Source: Bacteriovoracaceae bacterium
GTDB lineage: Bacteria; Bdellovibrionota; Bacteriovoracia; Bacteriovoracales; Bacteriovoracaceae
Assembly: GCA_023146355.1 (NCBI GenBank)
Contig: JAGLCH010000010.1
Location: 1-15,235, forward strand
DNA: 15,235 nucleotides
Direction of reading: 5' to 3'
This document shows positions 8,167 through 15,091 of this stretch, in pieces. The notes beneath the pieces were generated by a model, which did not search any database, was not told the origin of the DNA, and worked only from the letters and a program-made list of their open reading frames with translations. The number at the start of each line of letters is the position of its first letter. Positions within the stretch are counted from its first letter, which is position 1. The translations under genes and the position numbers were made by a program.

Positions 8167-9570
8167 ATGCGACTAGCAAGCTATATGGAACGAAGCGGAG
8201 CACATCCAGAAAATGTAATGATGCCTGTTGACCTCGCAATAATGATGGCACAAACAAAGGATGAAGGAGATGAGTATCACATAATCGATACTGAAGCAGA
8301 GCCGGCAACGCTTGATGAAGTGATCAGATCAATTGAAAAAATTGGACCCGACTTAATAGTCATTAAAGCAAAGGCCCCAACGATTCCGCTGATACACAAG
8401 CTCTATGCTCTATGTACCATTCCTATGATTGGAATAGGTCAGGCCTTTAATAGCGAGTCCGAAAAGCTACTCTCGATAAGATCGCCTCTCCTTTGTATCA
8501 TTCTTGGTGAACCTGAAATTACTTACTTCGAATTATTTTCTGCTATAAAGCAGAACCAGTCCATCGAAAAAATCAAGGGTATTACTTACTTAAAAGATAA
8601 TAAAATTGTAGTAACTGAAAAAAGGAAACTACTAGGTAACCTCGATCTGTTGCCCACTCCTCTCTACAGGCCATTTTTGACAAATAAATATTTTTCATAT
8701 TACCCTACCCCATTTTTTTTAAAGAAAAAGATAGCATTTATGATGATTTCGAGAGGTTGCCCTTTCGAATGCATTTATTGCTCCCCCACTCTCAGAAACT
8801 CTCAAGGAAAACTGCTAAGACACTACTCTGTCGGCAGAGTGATTAGAGAAATGTCGGAGCTTGAGCGCCAAGGGATAACAATTGTTCATATGAGGGATGA
8901 TTGCTTCACTGCAGATAACCGTTGGACGACTGAATTTTGTGAGGAACTTGTTAAGCAGGGGTCCAAAATTAAGTGGATGATTCAAACCCATGCCAATTGT
9001 GTCGATCGCGACTTACTGTCACTTATGAAAAAGGCAAACTGTATCACAATAGGATTTGGAGTCGAATCTGGAAGCAACGCAGTACTTAAGAGAATTCAGA
9101 AATACAACGATATTGACCATGAAATTGATGTTTTTGACTGGTGTAAAAAAATCGGGATTAAGACACTTGGGTTTTTCCTAATTGGTTCCCCTGAGGAAAC
9201 AATGGAGGATGTCCTAAAAACAAAGGAGCTAATGAAGAGGATATGTCCTGACCTTATCCAAGTTGCTTTCTTTACGCTCTATGCAGGATCAAAAGCTTAT
9301 GAGACGTATTTAACTAAGGAACAAAAACAAAATGCAATGACCTCACATCACTATAATAATATACAAGTAAATATTAGCAATATGACAAATGTAGATCTAC
9401 ATAGGATGCAACTCAACTTATACCTTTCATATATCTTGAAACCTAGAGTATTTCTAAGGCTGGCCTTTGAGGTTTTGGTGGGGTTATCTATTAATCCAGC
9501 AATTACCTTCCGTCTTGTGTTGAGTGGAACTAAATTCTTATGGACAAGGCCGTTGCGACTAAAGAAATAG
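8167..9570 (+). CDS. B12-type radical SAM enzyme (second of tandem pair)
   Basis: Predicted cobalamin-dependent radical SAM protein, 467 residues from ATG 8167 or 472 from the possible ATT at 8152. The N-terminal 1-125 region is B12-binding-like: PVDLAIMMAQ near 20-29, DLIVIKAKAP near 62-71, MIGIGQ near 87-92 and ILGEPEITYFEL at 112-123. It lacks DxHxxG. The radical SAM core has ISRGCPFECIYC at 194-205 (C198, C202, C205), MRDDCFTAD at 242-250 and GFGVESGSNAVLKRI at 296-310. The C-terminal 50 residues alternate basic and hydrophobic stretches (YILKPRVFLRLAF), like the FYLRP tail found in many BchE-like proteins. It continues in the same frame as the preceding gene and is certainly co-transcribed. 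It differs clearly from its neighbour, so the two likely act on different carbons or steps. The end overlaps the convergent beta-helix gene by 12 bases. Confidence 0.9.
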   Translation: MRLASYMERSGAHPENVMMPVDLAIMMAQTKDEGDEYHIIDTEAEPATLDEVIRSIEKIGPDLIVIKAKAPTIPLIHKLYALCTIPMIGIGQAFNSESEKLLSIRSPLLCIILGEPEITYFELFSAIKQNQSIEKIKGITYLKDNKIVVTEKRKLLGNLDLLPTPLYRPFLTNKYFSYYPTPFFLKKKIAFMMISRGCPFECIYCSPTLRNSQGKLLRHYSVGRVIREMSELERQGITIVHMRDDCFTADNRWTTEFCEELVKQGSKIKWMIQTHANCVDRDLLSLMKKANCITIGFGVESGSNAVLKRIQKYNDIDHEIDVFDWCKKIGIKTLGFFLIGSPEETMEDVLKTKELMKRICPDLIQVAFFTLYAGSKAYETYLTKEQKQNAMTSHHYNNIQVNISNMTNVDLHRMQLNLYLSYILKPRVFLRLAFEVLVGLSINPAITFRLVLSGTKFLWTRPLRLKK

Positions 9571-11064
9571 TGCATCAATAGACTGATATACTCTCGCCAA
9601 TTCTCCATGATAATGATCAAAATTTAAGAAATAATCTTCCGCTGGGTCTGAGCAACTAGTACTCCTCTTCTCAAATTCTCTCGTATGACGAATACCTAAA
9701 AGCTTAAGTGGTACCACTGATGTATCTAGTACCCATGCATCATTTTTATATGCGCAGTGATTAACCGTAACTCCAAATAAGCGGGAAATCTTAATATTCT
9801 CAATCATCTCAGCTATTGTGGGATCAACTTTAATATCTTGCAGAATCTTTGGGAGATTATTTAAGGCGTAGCTTTTCTGAAAACGAAGATAGCCATCATA
9901 CTTATTGTTTGATTTAAAGTATGGTGCGATTTTGTGATGAACCCATTCCATTATGTAATGATTGTCAGCAAAAAAAAGCAAATCTTTTGGTTCATAACTC
10001 TTATTGTTGTTCGAAATTTTCTTCCAGAATTTTTTATCTGTTGTAATTCTGTCTCTTAGAACACTATATTGTGAAAATGGAATCTCTTTTTTATCTGCTA
10101 TAAGTGAATTTTTAATTGCCTTTGAAATTTCATTAATTGTGTCCTGGGGAAACTCTTCATAACCCTGATTCACTGATGGCCATAAAATAGTACAAAAACT
10201 GCCCGCATCATAGTCAAGTATTAATGAGTCATGTGACATCGACACAGGACAAGAAGTAGGTTTACTTAAAAGGCCTGAATTCTGTTTTACTAAGAATGAA
10301 TTGCTAAGAAAGGTTGAGGCATATTGGGTGCGCAGCTTAATATTGAAGATTTTAACAAAAGAATCGTGTGCATCAATGGCGAGCCCAGATGTATTAATTG
10401 AGGAGTCACTAACGTAGGCAAGAGTCCTCTTTAAACTGTATACAGTATTATAAATAGTTGATCGGCCGAATGAAAGATTACGAGTCTGAAATAAGCTGCC
10501 GTCTGAGAAAAACATTGGGTATGAAAAAGATCCTGTAAATTTCGAGTTGAGTATATATACATTGGAAGAGATTGAATTAATGATATTGTAGTTGATACCA
10601 TTCAATATTTTTAAACCCTCAATAAAGACACCAGGATGATTCTTCAGGATTAATGCAAATACTCCAGAGCCTTGAGGTTTGCCAATATCCTTAAGAATTG
10701 TGTGACGAATTAAGTCAAGTCCAGTTGGTATCGCTTTTGGGAAATCAGTAAGTGATTTTGGTGTGAAATTCGAAATATAAGTAATTCCTCTCCAGTACCC
10801 TTGCTTTGTACCTATTGTTATTGGTGCATCTTTTCTTCCATCTAAGCGAAGCTTTCCATGCACAACGAGTCTCGACTTTTCAGGTACAAGAATATTTGCT
10901 CCCGGATGAAAAACCCACATCTCATTTTTCGGAACTACAAGTTGACCGCCACTTAGCCTAACCTTACCTTTAAATTCGATTATCTTATATCCAAACGATT
11001 CCTTCGCGGTAGAAGAAGTAACTGACAACGCAAGATAAATAAAAAATAACAAAATTTGTTTCAC
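9559..11064 (-). CDS. Secreted protein with predicted right-handed beta-helix domain
   Basis: Not assigned to a named family. GTG 11064 is chosen because AGGAG (11070-11074) sits 5 bases upstream; the 501-residue product then opens with a classic signal peptide (MKQILLFFIYLALSVTSSTA, cleavage after Ala20). Residues about 30-300 show short beta-rich turns typical of parallel beta-solenoids: GANILVPEKSRLVVHGKLRL (55-74), then APITIGT and YWRGITYI (90-97), then repeated stretches rich in N, S, G and V. The YWRGI pattern after a GKLxxDGxxxxPI turn recalls secreted beta-helix proteins found in exopolysaccharide loci. Residues 310-501 are a separate Lys/Asp-rich domain with three Cys (437, 471 and one earlier pair at 272/291 in the solenoid). 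It probably acts in the periplasm or outside, perhaps binding or trimming the glycan; no catalytic triad is evident. Convergent with the second radical SAM gene, divergent from the dehydrogenase. Confidence 0.72.
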   Translation of the reverse strand: MKQILLFFIYLALSVTSSTAKESFGYKIIEFKGKVRLSGGQLVVPKNEMWVFHPGANILVPEKSRLVVHGKLRLDGRKDAPITIGTKQGYWRGITYISNFTPKSLTDFPKAIPTGLDLIRHTILKDIGKPQGSGVFALILKNHPGVFIEGLKILNGINYNIINSISSNVYILNSKFTGSFSYPMFFSDGSLFQTRNLSFGRSTIYNTVYSLKRTLAYVSDSSINTSGLAIDAHDSFVKIFNIKLRTQYASTFLSNSFLVKQNSGLLSKPTSCPVSMSHDSLILDYDAGSFCTILWPSVNQGYEEFPQDTINEISKAIKNSLIADKKEIPFSQYSVLRDRITTDKKFWKKISNNNKSYEPKDLLFFADNHYIMEWVHHKIAPYFKSNNKYDGYLRFQKSYALNNLPKILQDIKVDPTIAEMIENIKISRLFGVTVNHCAYKNDAWVLDTSVVPLKLLGIRHTREFEKRSTSCSDPAEDYFLNFDHYHGELARVYQSIDALFL

Positions 11065-11069
11065 ATATA

Positions 11070-11074
11070 CTCCT
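11070..11074 (-). promoter_or_regulatory. Shine-Dalgarno site fixing the GTG start at 11064
   Basis: AGGAG on the minus strand lies 5 bases upstream of GTG 11062-11064. It supports this start over the longer TTG frame beginning at 11079, and the chosen start places the signal peptide directly at the N-terminus. Confidence 0.7.
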
Positions 11075-11222
11075 GCCAATAATTACTACACTATAATATA
11101 TCCCGAAATCACCTTGCGGCATAGAGTCGAATTATCACTCCCCCCTCTAATGTAGAAACTCACGAGTTATAGTTCATGAGATAATTACATGTGCCTTTTA
11201 AAAATAGATGATATCATTTTTC

Positions 11223-11239
11223 AAAAAGGATATATATTG
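11223..11239 (+). promoter_or_regulatory. Shine-Dalgarno site and TTG start of the dehydrogenase
   Basis: AAAAAGGA (11223-11230) lies 6 bases before TTG 11237. The alternative ATG at 11189 has only a weak GAG upstream and would add 16 residues not expected in this family. GATAAT at 11180-11185 could be a -10 box giving a leader of roughly 45 bases, but no -35 box is recognisable. Confidence 0.55.
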
Positions 11240-12259
11240 AAAGACTTTGAATGTATTTACTCACACGCCAATGGGTATTCACGTAGGAAAACTTCTTTAG
11301 ATCTAATGCTAAAAGAAAATGAAGTACTAGTTCGGCCAAAATACGTTGGCCTCTGCGGTTCTGATCTATTACAGTTTGAGCAATGTGAGGACACTGAAAT
11401 AAAGCTTGGCCACGAATGGGTGGGGACAGTTGAATCTATTGGCGAAAAAGTTGAATCACTAATCAAGGGTGACATTGTCACATCCGCCTCATATATTGCC
11501 TGTGGAGCTTGTGACAAATGTGCTGATGGGGACTCTCATCGCTGTGAAAAAGGTACTGCTCTAGGTAAAGATATTTTAGGTGCTGCTAGATCTCAAATTA
11601 TACTTCCAGAGCATTCATTAATACAACTTTCTGGCGATATTTCTCCATCCCAAACAGTGTATGAGATCCTCTCAATTGCTGAGGAGGCCGTAATTCAAAT
11701 GATTGATACCTGCAATGGGACTCTATCTAGTGAAGTCCTTATTCTCGGATCCGGCCCCATTGGCGTCGCTGTAGCAAAATGCCTTGAGAGGCAGGGAGTT
11801 AACACTTTACTCACTGACCGTAGACCAAAGCGGGCGGAATGGGCAAAATCCATGGCCTTAAATGCAATCTCCCTTCCTTTTCTGATGCTTGATGAGGGAA
11901 AGAGGAGCAACTATAAGTATATTATAGATTGCACTTCTGTAACTGGAGGCGACCCTGGCGGTCTAGAGCACCTTACCTTTTTTGCTGCGGAATCGGCCAG
12001 GATACTCATAGTTGCGAAGTACCGAAAGGAAGATAAACTTCCATTTTATGTCCTCTCAAATAGAAGATGTCGAATATCTTTTTTAAGCAGTGCATCTACA
12101 AATAGACTCATGGAAACGATTAGAGATTGTGCAGGTTTACTCAAATCAATTGAAGATAAATACATTTCCCATATTTTTCAACTTGAACACTTTGATAATG
12201 CAATTGAAGTTGCATTTGAAAAGAACCAATGCGGTAAAGTTATCGTTCAAATTCAATAG
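11237..12259 (+). CDS. Zinc-dependent medium-chain alcohol/polyol dehydrogenase (MDR)
   Basis: Oxidises a secondary hydroxyl of a polyol, sugar or cyclitol to a ketone with NAD(P). From TTG 11237 the product is 340 residues, the usual MDR length. Catalytic zinc ligands are Cys40 (GLCGSD, 38-43) and His59-Glu60 (LGHEW). The structural zinc lobe is complete with C89, C92, C95 and C103 in canonical spacing. The Rossmann motif GSGPIG lies at 171-176, and Asp194 at the end of its second strand favours NAD. It resembles the sorbitol/threonine dehydrogenase branch. A ketone made here could feed the aminotransferase at 4728-5909, a dehydrogenase-aminotransferase pairing known from aminocyclitol pathways; this link is inferred. 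It ends 22 bases from the convergent radical SAM gene. Substrate is unknown. Confidence 0.93.
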   Translation: MKDFECIYSHANGYSRRKTSLDLMLKENEVLVRPKYVGLCGSDLLQFEQCEDTEIKLGHEWVGTVESIGEKVESLIKGDIVTSASYIACGACDKCADGDSHRCEKGTALGKDILGAARSQIILPEHSLIQLSGDISPSQTVYEILSIAEEAVIQMIDTCNGTLSSEVLILGSGPIGVAVAKCLERQGVNTLLTDRRPKRAEWAKSMALNAISLPFLMLDEGKRSNYKYIIDCTSVTGGDPGGLEHLTFFAAESARILIVAKYRKEDKLPFYVLSNRRCRISFLSSASTNRLMETIRDCAGLLKSIEDKYISHIFQLEHFDNAIEVAFEKNQCGKVIVQIQ

Positions 12260-12281
12260 AGATATTTACCTCGTAATTCAA

Positions 12282-13292
12282 TCATTTTCTCAATTTGAAG
12301 AGTAGTAAATTTAGAATCGATAAGGGGTTCAAAGATAAAAGTTCTTTGATATTAATCGAATTAAAGCAGAAGTCGCGAGCGAGACGACTAGAATGATATT
12401 GCTCGAGTACGGAAGAGAATTTTTTGAAGTCCCACTCAATCTCGTCACTGCCATACAGTATAGTACCATTTGAATTAACCCTAAAGAGGATATTTCTTAC
12501 CATAAGCTGCCATTTATTTTTCTTTTTATCTCTTTCCATTTTTCGTATAAGATAGGGAGGCGATTTTAAAGTCTTTAAGATGTCTGAATTTGATAAAACG
12601 TTATCGATAAGATTATGTAGTTCATTGTCCGTAAGCAACAATTCATTTTGCTTTTCAGTATCAAAGCTGTCATATGGGTAGTTGCTTTTGTTTCCACTAG
12701 TCATATGGATCGGCTGGAAAGCAACTGGAATATTCAAGTATGAAATGTCGGCTATAAACTCTGTAAAATGATCTATGTTTTTTTTATGCAATACGGATGA
12801 GATTAAAACATCTTTGCATTTGATTTTCTTTAGAGTAACTAATGCCTTGATTGATGTGTCGAATGACCCCTTTGATCTAAACATATCATTAACTTCTTTA
12901 TTCCCATCAAGACTTACCATTATAGTACTTAAGTATGGTGCAATCTCGACAAGCTTATCTAACATTGACCCATTAGTATTAAGAGATATCGAAATCCCTT
13001 GTGCATAAGAGTATTTTACGATCTCCACAATATCATGTCGCAGAAGAGGCTCACCACCGGAAAGATGAAGAAATAGAAGGCCCTCACTCTTTAAAGTCGA
13101 AATTATACTTTTCACATCTGAGGTCGACAATTCATCCTTACATGAAATCGGCCTATGAGTATCACAATACTGACACTTATAATTACACCTTTCAGTGATG
13201 GCAAAACTGGCAAATACAGGAATCTTTGCTCTGAAGAACCTCACCCGCACAAGTGAAATTATTAACTTCAAATATATGAATGGGCGATTCAT
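12282..13292 (-). CDS. Radical SAM enzyme (MoaA/PqqE-like core) with Cys-poor C-terminus
   Basis: A 336-residue radical SAM protein. FAITERCNYKCQYC (30-43) carries C36, C40 and C43 of the 4Fe-4S cluster, LSGGEPLL (77-84) is the SAM-binding GGE motif, and LNTNG (104-108) and VSLDG (126-130) follow at core positions. The C-terminal region contains a SPASM-like run (NSNGTILYGSDE, 273-284), but where SPASM or twitch proteins have Cys ligands it has Gly and Ser; only Cys309 remains. So an auxiliary cluster is unlikely. The first 25 residues are hydrophobic and basic, and the last 20 (LNPLSILNLLLFKLRK) are hydrophobic, suggesting membrane contact. ATG 13292 follows AAGGGG (13296-13301) by 3 bases. 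Possible roles include dehydrogenation, epimerisation or C-C chemistry on a sugar. It is convergent with the dehydrogenase and divergent from the GT-C gene. Confidence 0.92.
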   Translation of the reverse strand: MNRPFIYLKLIISLVRVRFFRAKIPVFASFAITERCNYKCQYCDTHRPISCKDELSTSDVKSIISTLKSEGLLFLHLSGGEPLLRHDIVEIVKYSYAQGISISLNTNGSMLDKLVEIAPYLSTIMVSLDGNKEVNDMFRSKGSFDTSIKALVTLKKIKCKDVLISSVLHKKNIDHFTEFIADISYLNIPVAFQPIHMTSGNKSNYPYDSFDTEKQNELLLTDNELHNLIDNVLSNSDILKTLKSPPYLIRKMERDKKKNKWQLMVRNILFRVNSNGTILYGSDEIEWDFKKFSSVLEQYHSSRLARDFCFNSINIKELLSLNPLSILNLLLFKLRK

Positions 13293-13508
13293 AATCCCCT
13301 TGTGTCAGAGCTGAAGAACTTTATAATATAAACATCTACTGTATACTCTATTAACATTACTAGTAACTAATTTGATAAATGAGTTGGACTTCGCAACAGC
13401 AGCCAATATCAACTCATTATAAAACTATGATATATTATTATATAAAATAAATATATCTTAAAAAACATTAGCTCACTTGCAACGATACTTTTTTTGAACG
13501 GAAACACA
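13293..13508. other. Divergent AT-rich intergenic region (largest gene-free gap)
   Basis: This 216-base spacer separates the divergent radical SAM and GT-C genes and is the longest gene-free stretch here. It is very AT-rich, especially 13418-13460. It must hold promoters for both genes. It contains a 9-base inverted repeat (see 13378-13418). I see no reading frame with a credible start and no RNA gene. Confidence 0.6.
13378..13418 (+). promoter_or_regulatory. Inverted repeat overlapping a candidate promoter
   Basis: AATGAGTTG (13378-13386) and CAACTCATT (13410-13418) are perfect complements separated by 23 bases. A weak promoter, TTGGAC (13384-13389) and TATCAA (13407-13412) with 17-base spacing, lies almost exactly between the arms. 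A dimeric regulator binding both arms would cover both boxes. The promoter match is poor, so it is tentative. Confidence 0.35.
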
Positions 13509-15086
13509 ATGATCAAAAATGTTTTTTCATTTCTTCAAAATTATTCACGTCATAACGTTTGGGTTGACCGGATTTTTAGTGTCCTGATAATTGTGTCTAT
13601 AGTCATCATATATTTCAAAGAGAGACTCCTCTACCTCACGAACAATTCACTTTCAGAGGACGAACTCCATATGATGCATTTTGTTTCAGTGGACTTTTGG
13701 AAATTTGCTTATGAGTTTGTCATTTTGGATTCTGTTCATATTCTTTATTATTTACTCATGAAATTCTATGGATTCTTTTTCCCTCTACTAGATGACTTTT
13801 ATTTGCGCCTACCTTCTGTCTTGATTGGTCTACTTACGGTGTTTTTGGTTTATTACTTTATCAGGAAGAGGATCGGAGAGACTATTGCCGGATTTTCGAC
13901 AATAGTTCTTATATTTAATAATCAATTTTTTTTCACATCAACATATTCAAAGCCCTATATACTCCTGTCGTTCCTCATTGCACTTCACCTCGTCCAGATC
14001 TTCTACCTTTTTATTGAGAGTAGTAGTTACAATAATCTGCCACAATACCTTAGACGAAGAACGCACCTTTCAGTAACAACTTTTCTTATATCGATAACTC
14101 ATCCCTTGTCATTTTTTTATTTCGCCGCATTGTTCGTTTCTCTTATTCTCTTTCGAAAGATTAAAGCTTTGAAAAACCAGAATCGACTTAGTCTTGCAAT
14201 TGATATAACAACAGTGATTTCATACATTATCTTTATGGCAAACCAATTCCTGATGGCAACTAGTGGTGAGACTGTTCTCGATACCCTGAATTACCATACA
14301 CCCTATGATTATCTAAAAGAATGGTACCAAGGTGTCTTGGGGCCATTAAAGAAGTTAGCGCTCGGTATTGAGTTCACGAACACTAATGAGTTTGGATCAT
14401 TACTTCTTCTTGCTACTTGTCTCATCGCAATCGCATCTGCGGTGACATTATCAAGGGGAAGATACAAAAGAGATGTAACATTTTTACTTTTTAATCTGAC
14501 AATTTTATCTTCAGGTACATCCTTTTTTTTCTTTGAGTCATATTTCTTTGCGCCTATTTTTTCGGCGAAGTATCTTCATACCTTAGCTATACCTGCACTA
14601 TTTGTTTTAGCATGGACTCTTTACCTCCTATCGAGGTCCATATTTAATTTTTCAGAATGTCGCATCTGTTCCTATGTAGCTAAAATCGCAATCGCCTCAA
14701 CCCTTTGGTATAATTATAACTACTTTAATATTGCTCCATCGACTGAAGCACCTGGGAATGAGATCAAGCACTTCACAAAGAAAATCTGGCAAAAGAAAAT
14801 ACTTCGAGCAAATGAAATGGTTCACTGCATTTCTTTTGATATTGATGGGCCAACTTTTTTTGATTTCTACTTCAAAATGTATTTTAAGAAATTCAAATGT
14901 GTCTACTTACCTCTAGAAAATCTGTCCGAAAAGTTTATCATATTTAGAGATGGAGATCTCGACTCAAATGAAATCAATCTCACAAATCAATACATTGAAA
15001 CTAACCTCAGACCTAAGTATGAACTTCTAATGAAAGAGGGAAGATATTCACTATGGAAATATTTAGTATTCCCAACGACAAAATAG
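13509..15086 (+). CDS. Membrane GT-C glycosyltransferase, PMT/ArnT-like
   Basis: A polytopic inner-membrane protein of 525 residues with roughly ten predicted hydrophobic segments (for example 22-37, 72-92, 103-118, 127-142, 150-169, 188-216, 235-250, 297-313, 325-345 and 357-376). The first loop carries an acidic motif, SEDELHMMH (49-57), at the place where GT-C enzymes hold their catalytic Asp. YLRLPSVLIGLLTVFLVYY (98-116) and YSKPYILLS (146-154) match the conserved RLPS and RpY patterns of the PMT_2/ArnT group. Such enzymes move sugars from polyprenyl-phosphate donors to lipid, glycan or protein acceptors on the periplasmic face. Residues after about 400 form a soluble C-terminal domain. 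ATG 13509 is preferred to TTG 13494 because GGA lies 6 bases before it. It probably acts as a late transferase for the sugar made by neighbouring genes; the donor is unknown. Confidence 0.85.
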   Translation: MIKNVFSFLQNYSRHNVWVDRIFSVLIIVSIVIIYFKERLLYLTNNSLSEDELHMMHFVSVDFWKFAYEFVILDSVHILYYLLMKFYGFFFPLLDDFYLRLPSVLIGLLTVFLVYYFIRKRIGETIAGFSTIVLIFNNQFFFTSTYSKPYILLSFLIALHLVQIFYLFIESSSYNNLPQYLRRRTHLSVTTFLISITHPLSFFYFAALFVSLILFRKIKALKNQNRLSLAIDITTVISYIIFMANQFLMATSGETVLDTLNYHTPYDYLKEWYQGVLGPLKKLALGIEFTNTNEFGSLLLLATCLIAIASAVTLSRGRYKRDVTFLLFNLTILSSGTSFFFFESYFFAPIFSAKYLHTLAIPALFVLAWTLYLLSRSIFNFSECRICSYVAKIAIASTLWYNYNYFNIAPSTEAPGNEIKHFTKKIWQKKILRANEMVHCISFDIDGPTFFDFYFKMYFKKFKCVYLPLENLSEKFIIFRDGDLDSNEINLTNQYIETNLRPKYELLMKEGRYSLWKYLVFPTTK

Positions 15087-15091
15087 TAAGA

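Noticed and set aside
6895..9570. The two radical SAM frames as one gene broken by a nonsense mutation
   Set aside because: Each half has its own complete B12-like domain and CxxxCxxC core, so they are two enzymes rather than a split one.
11140..11145. C6 run in the divergent promoter region as a phase-variable spacer
   Set aside because: It is short, not between recognisable promoter boxes, and unsupported by any other sign.
53..11190. Same 11-mer GATAATTACAT upstream of the first gene (53-63) and of the dehydrogenase (11180-11190)
   Set aside because: Shared 11-mers are expected by chance in 15 kb of AT-rich DNA, and the flanks do not match.
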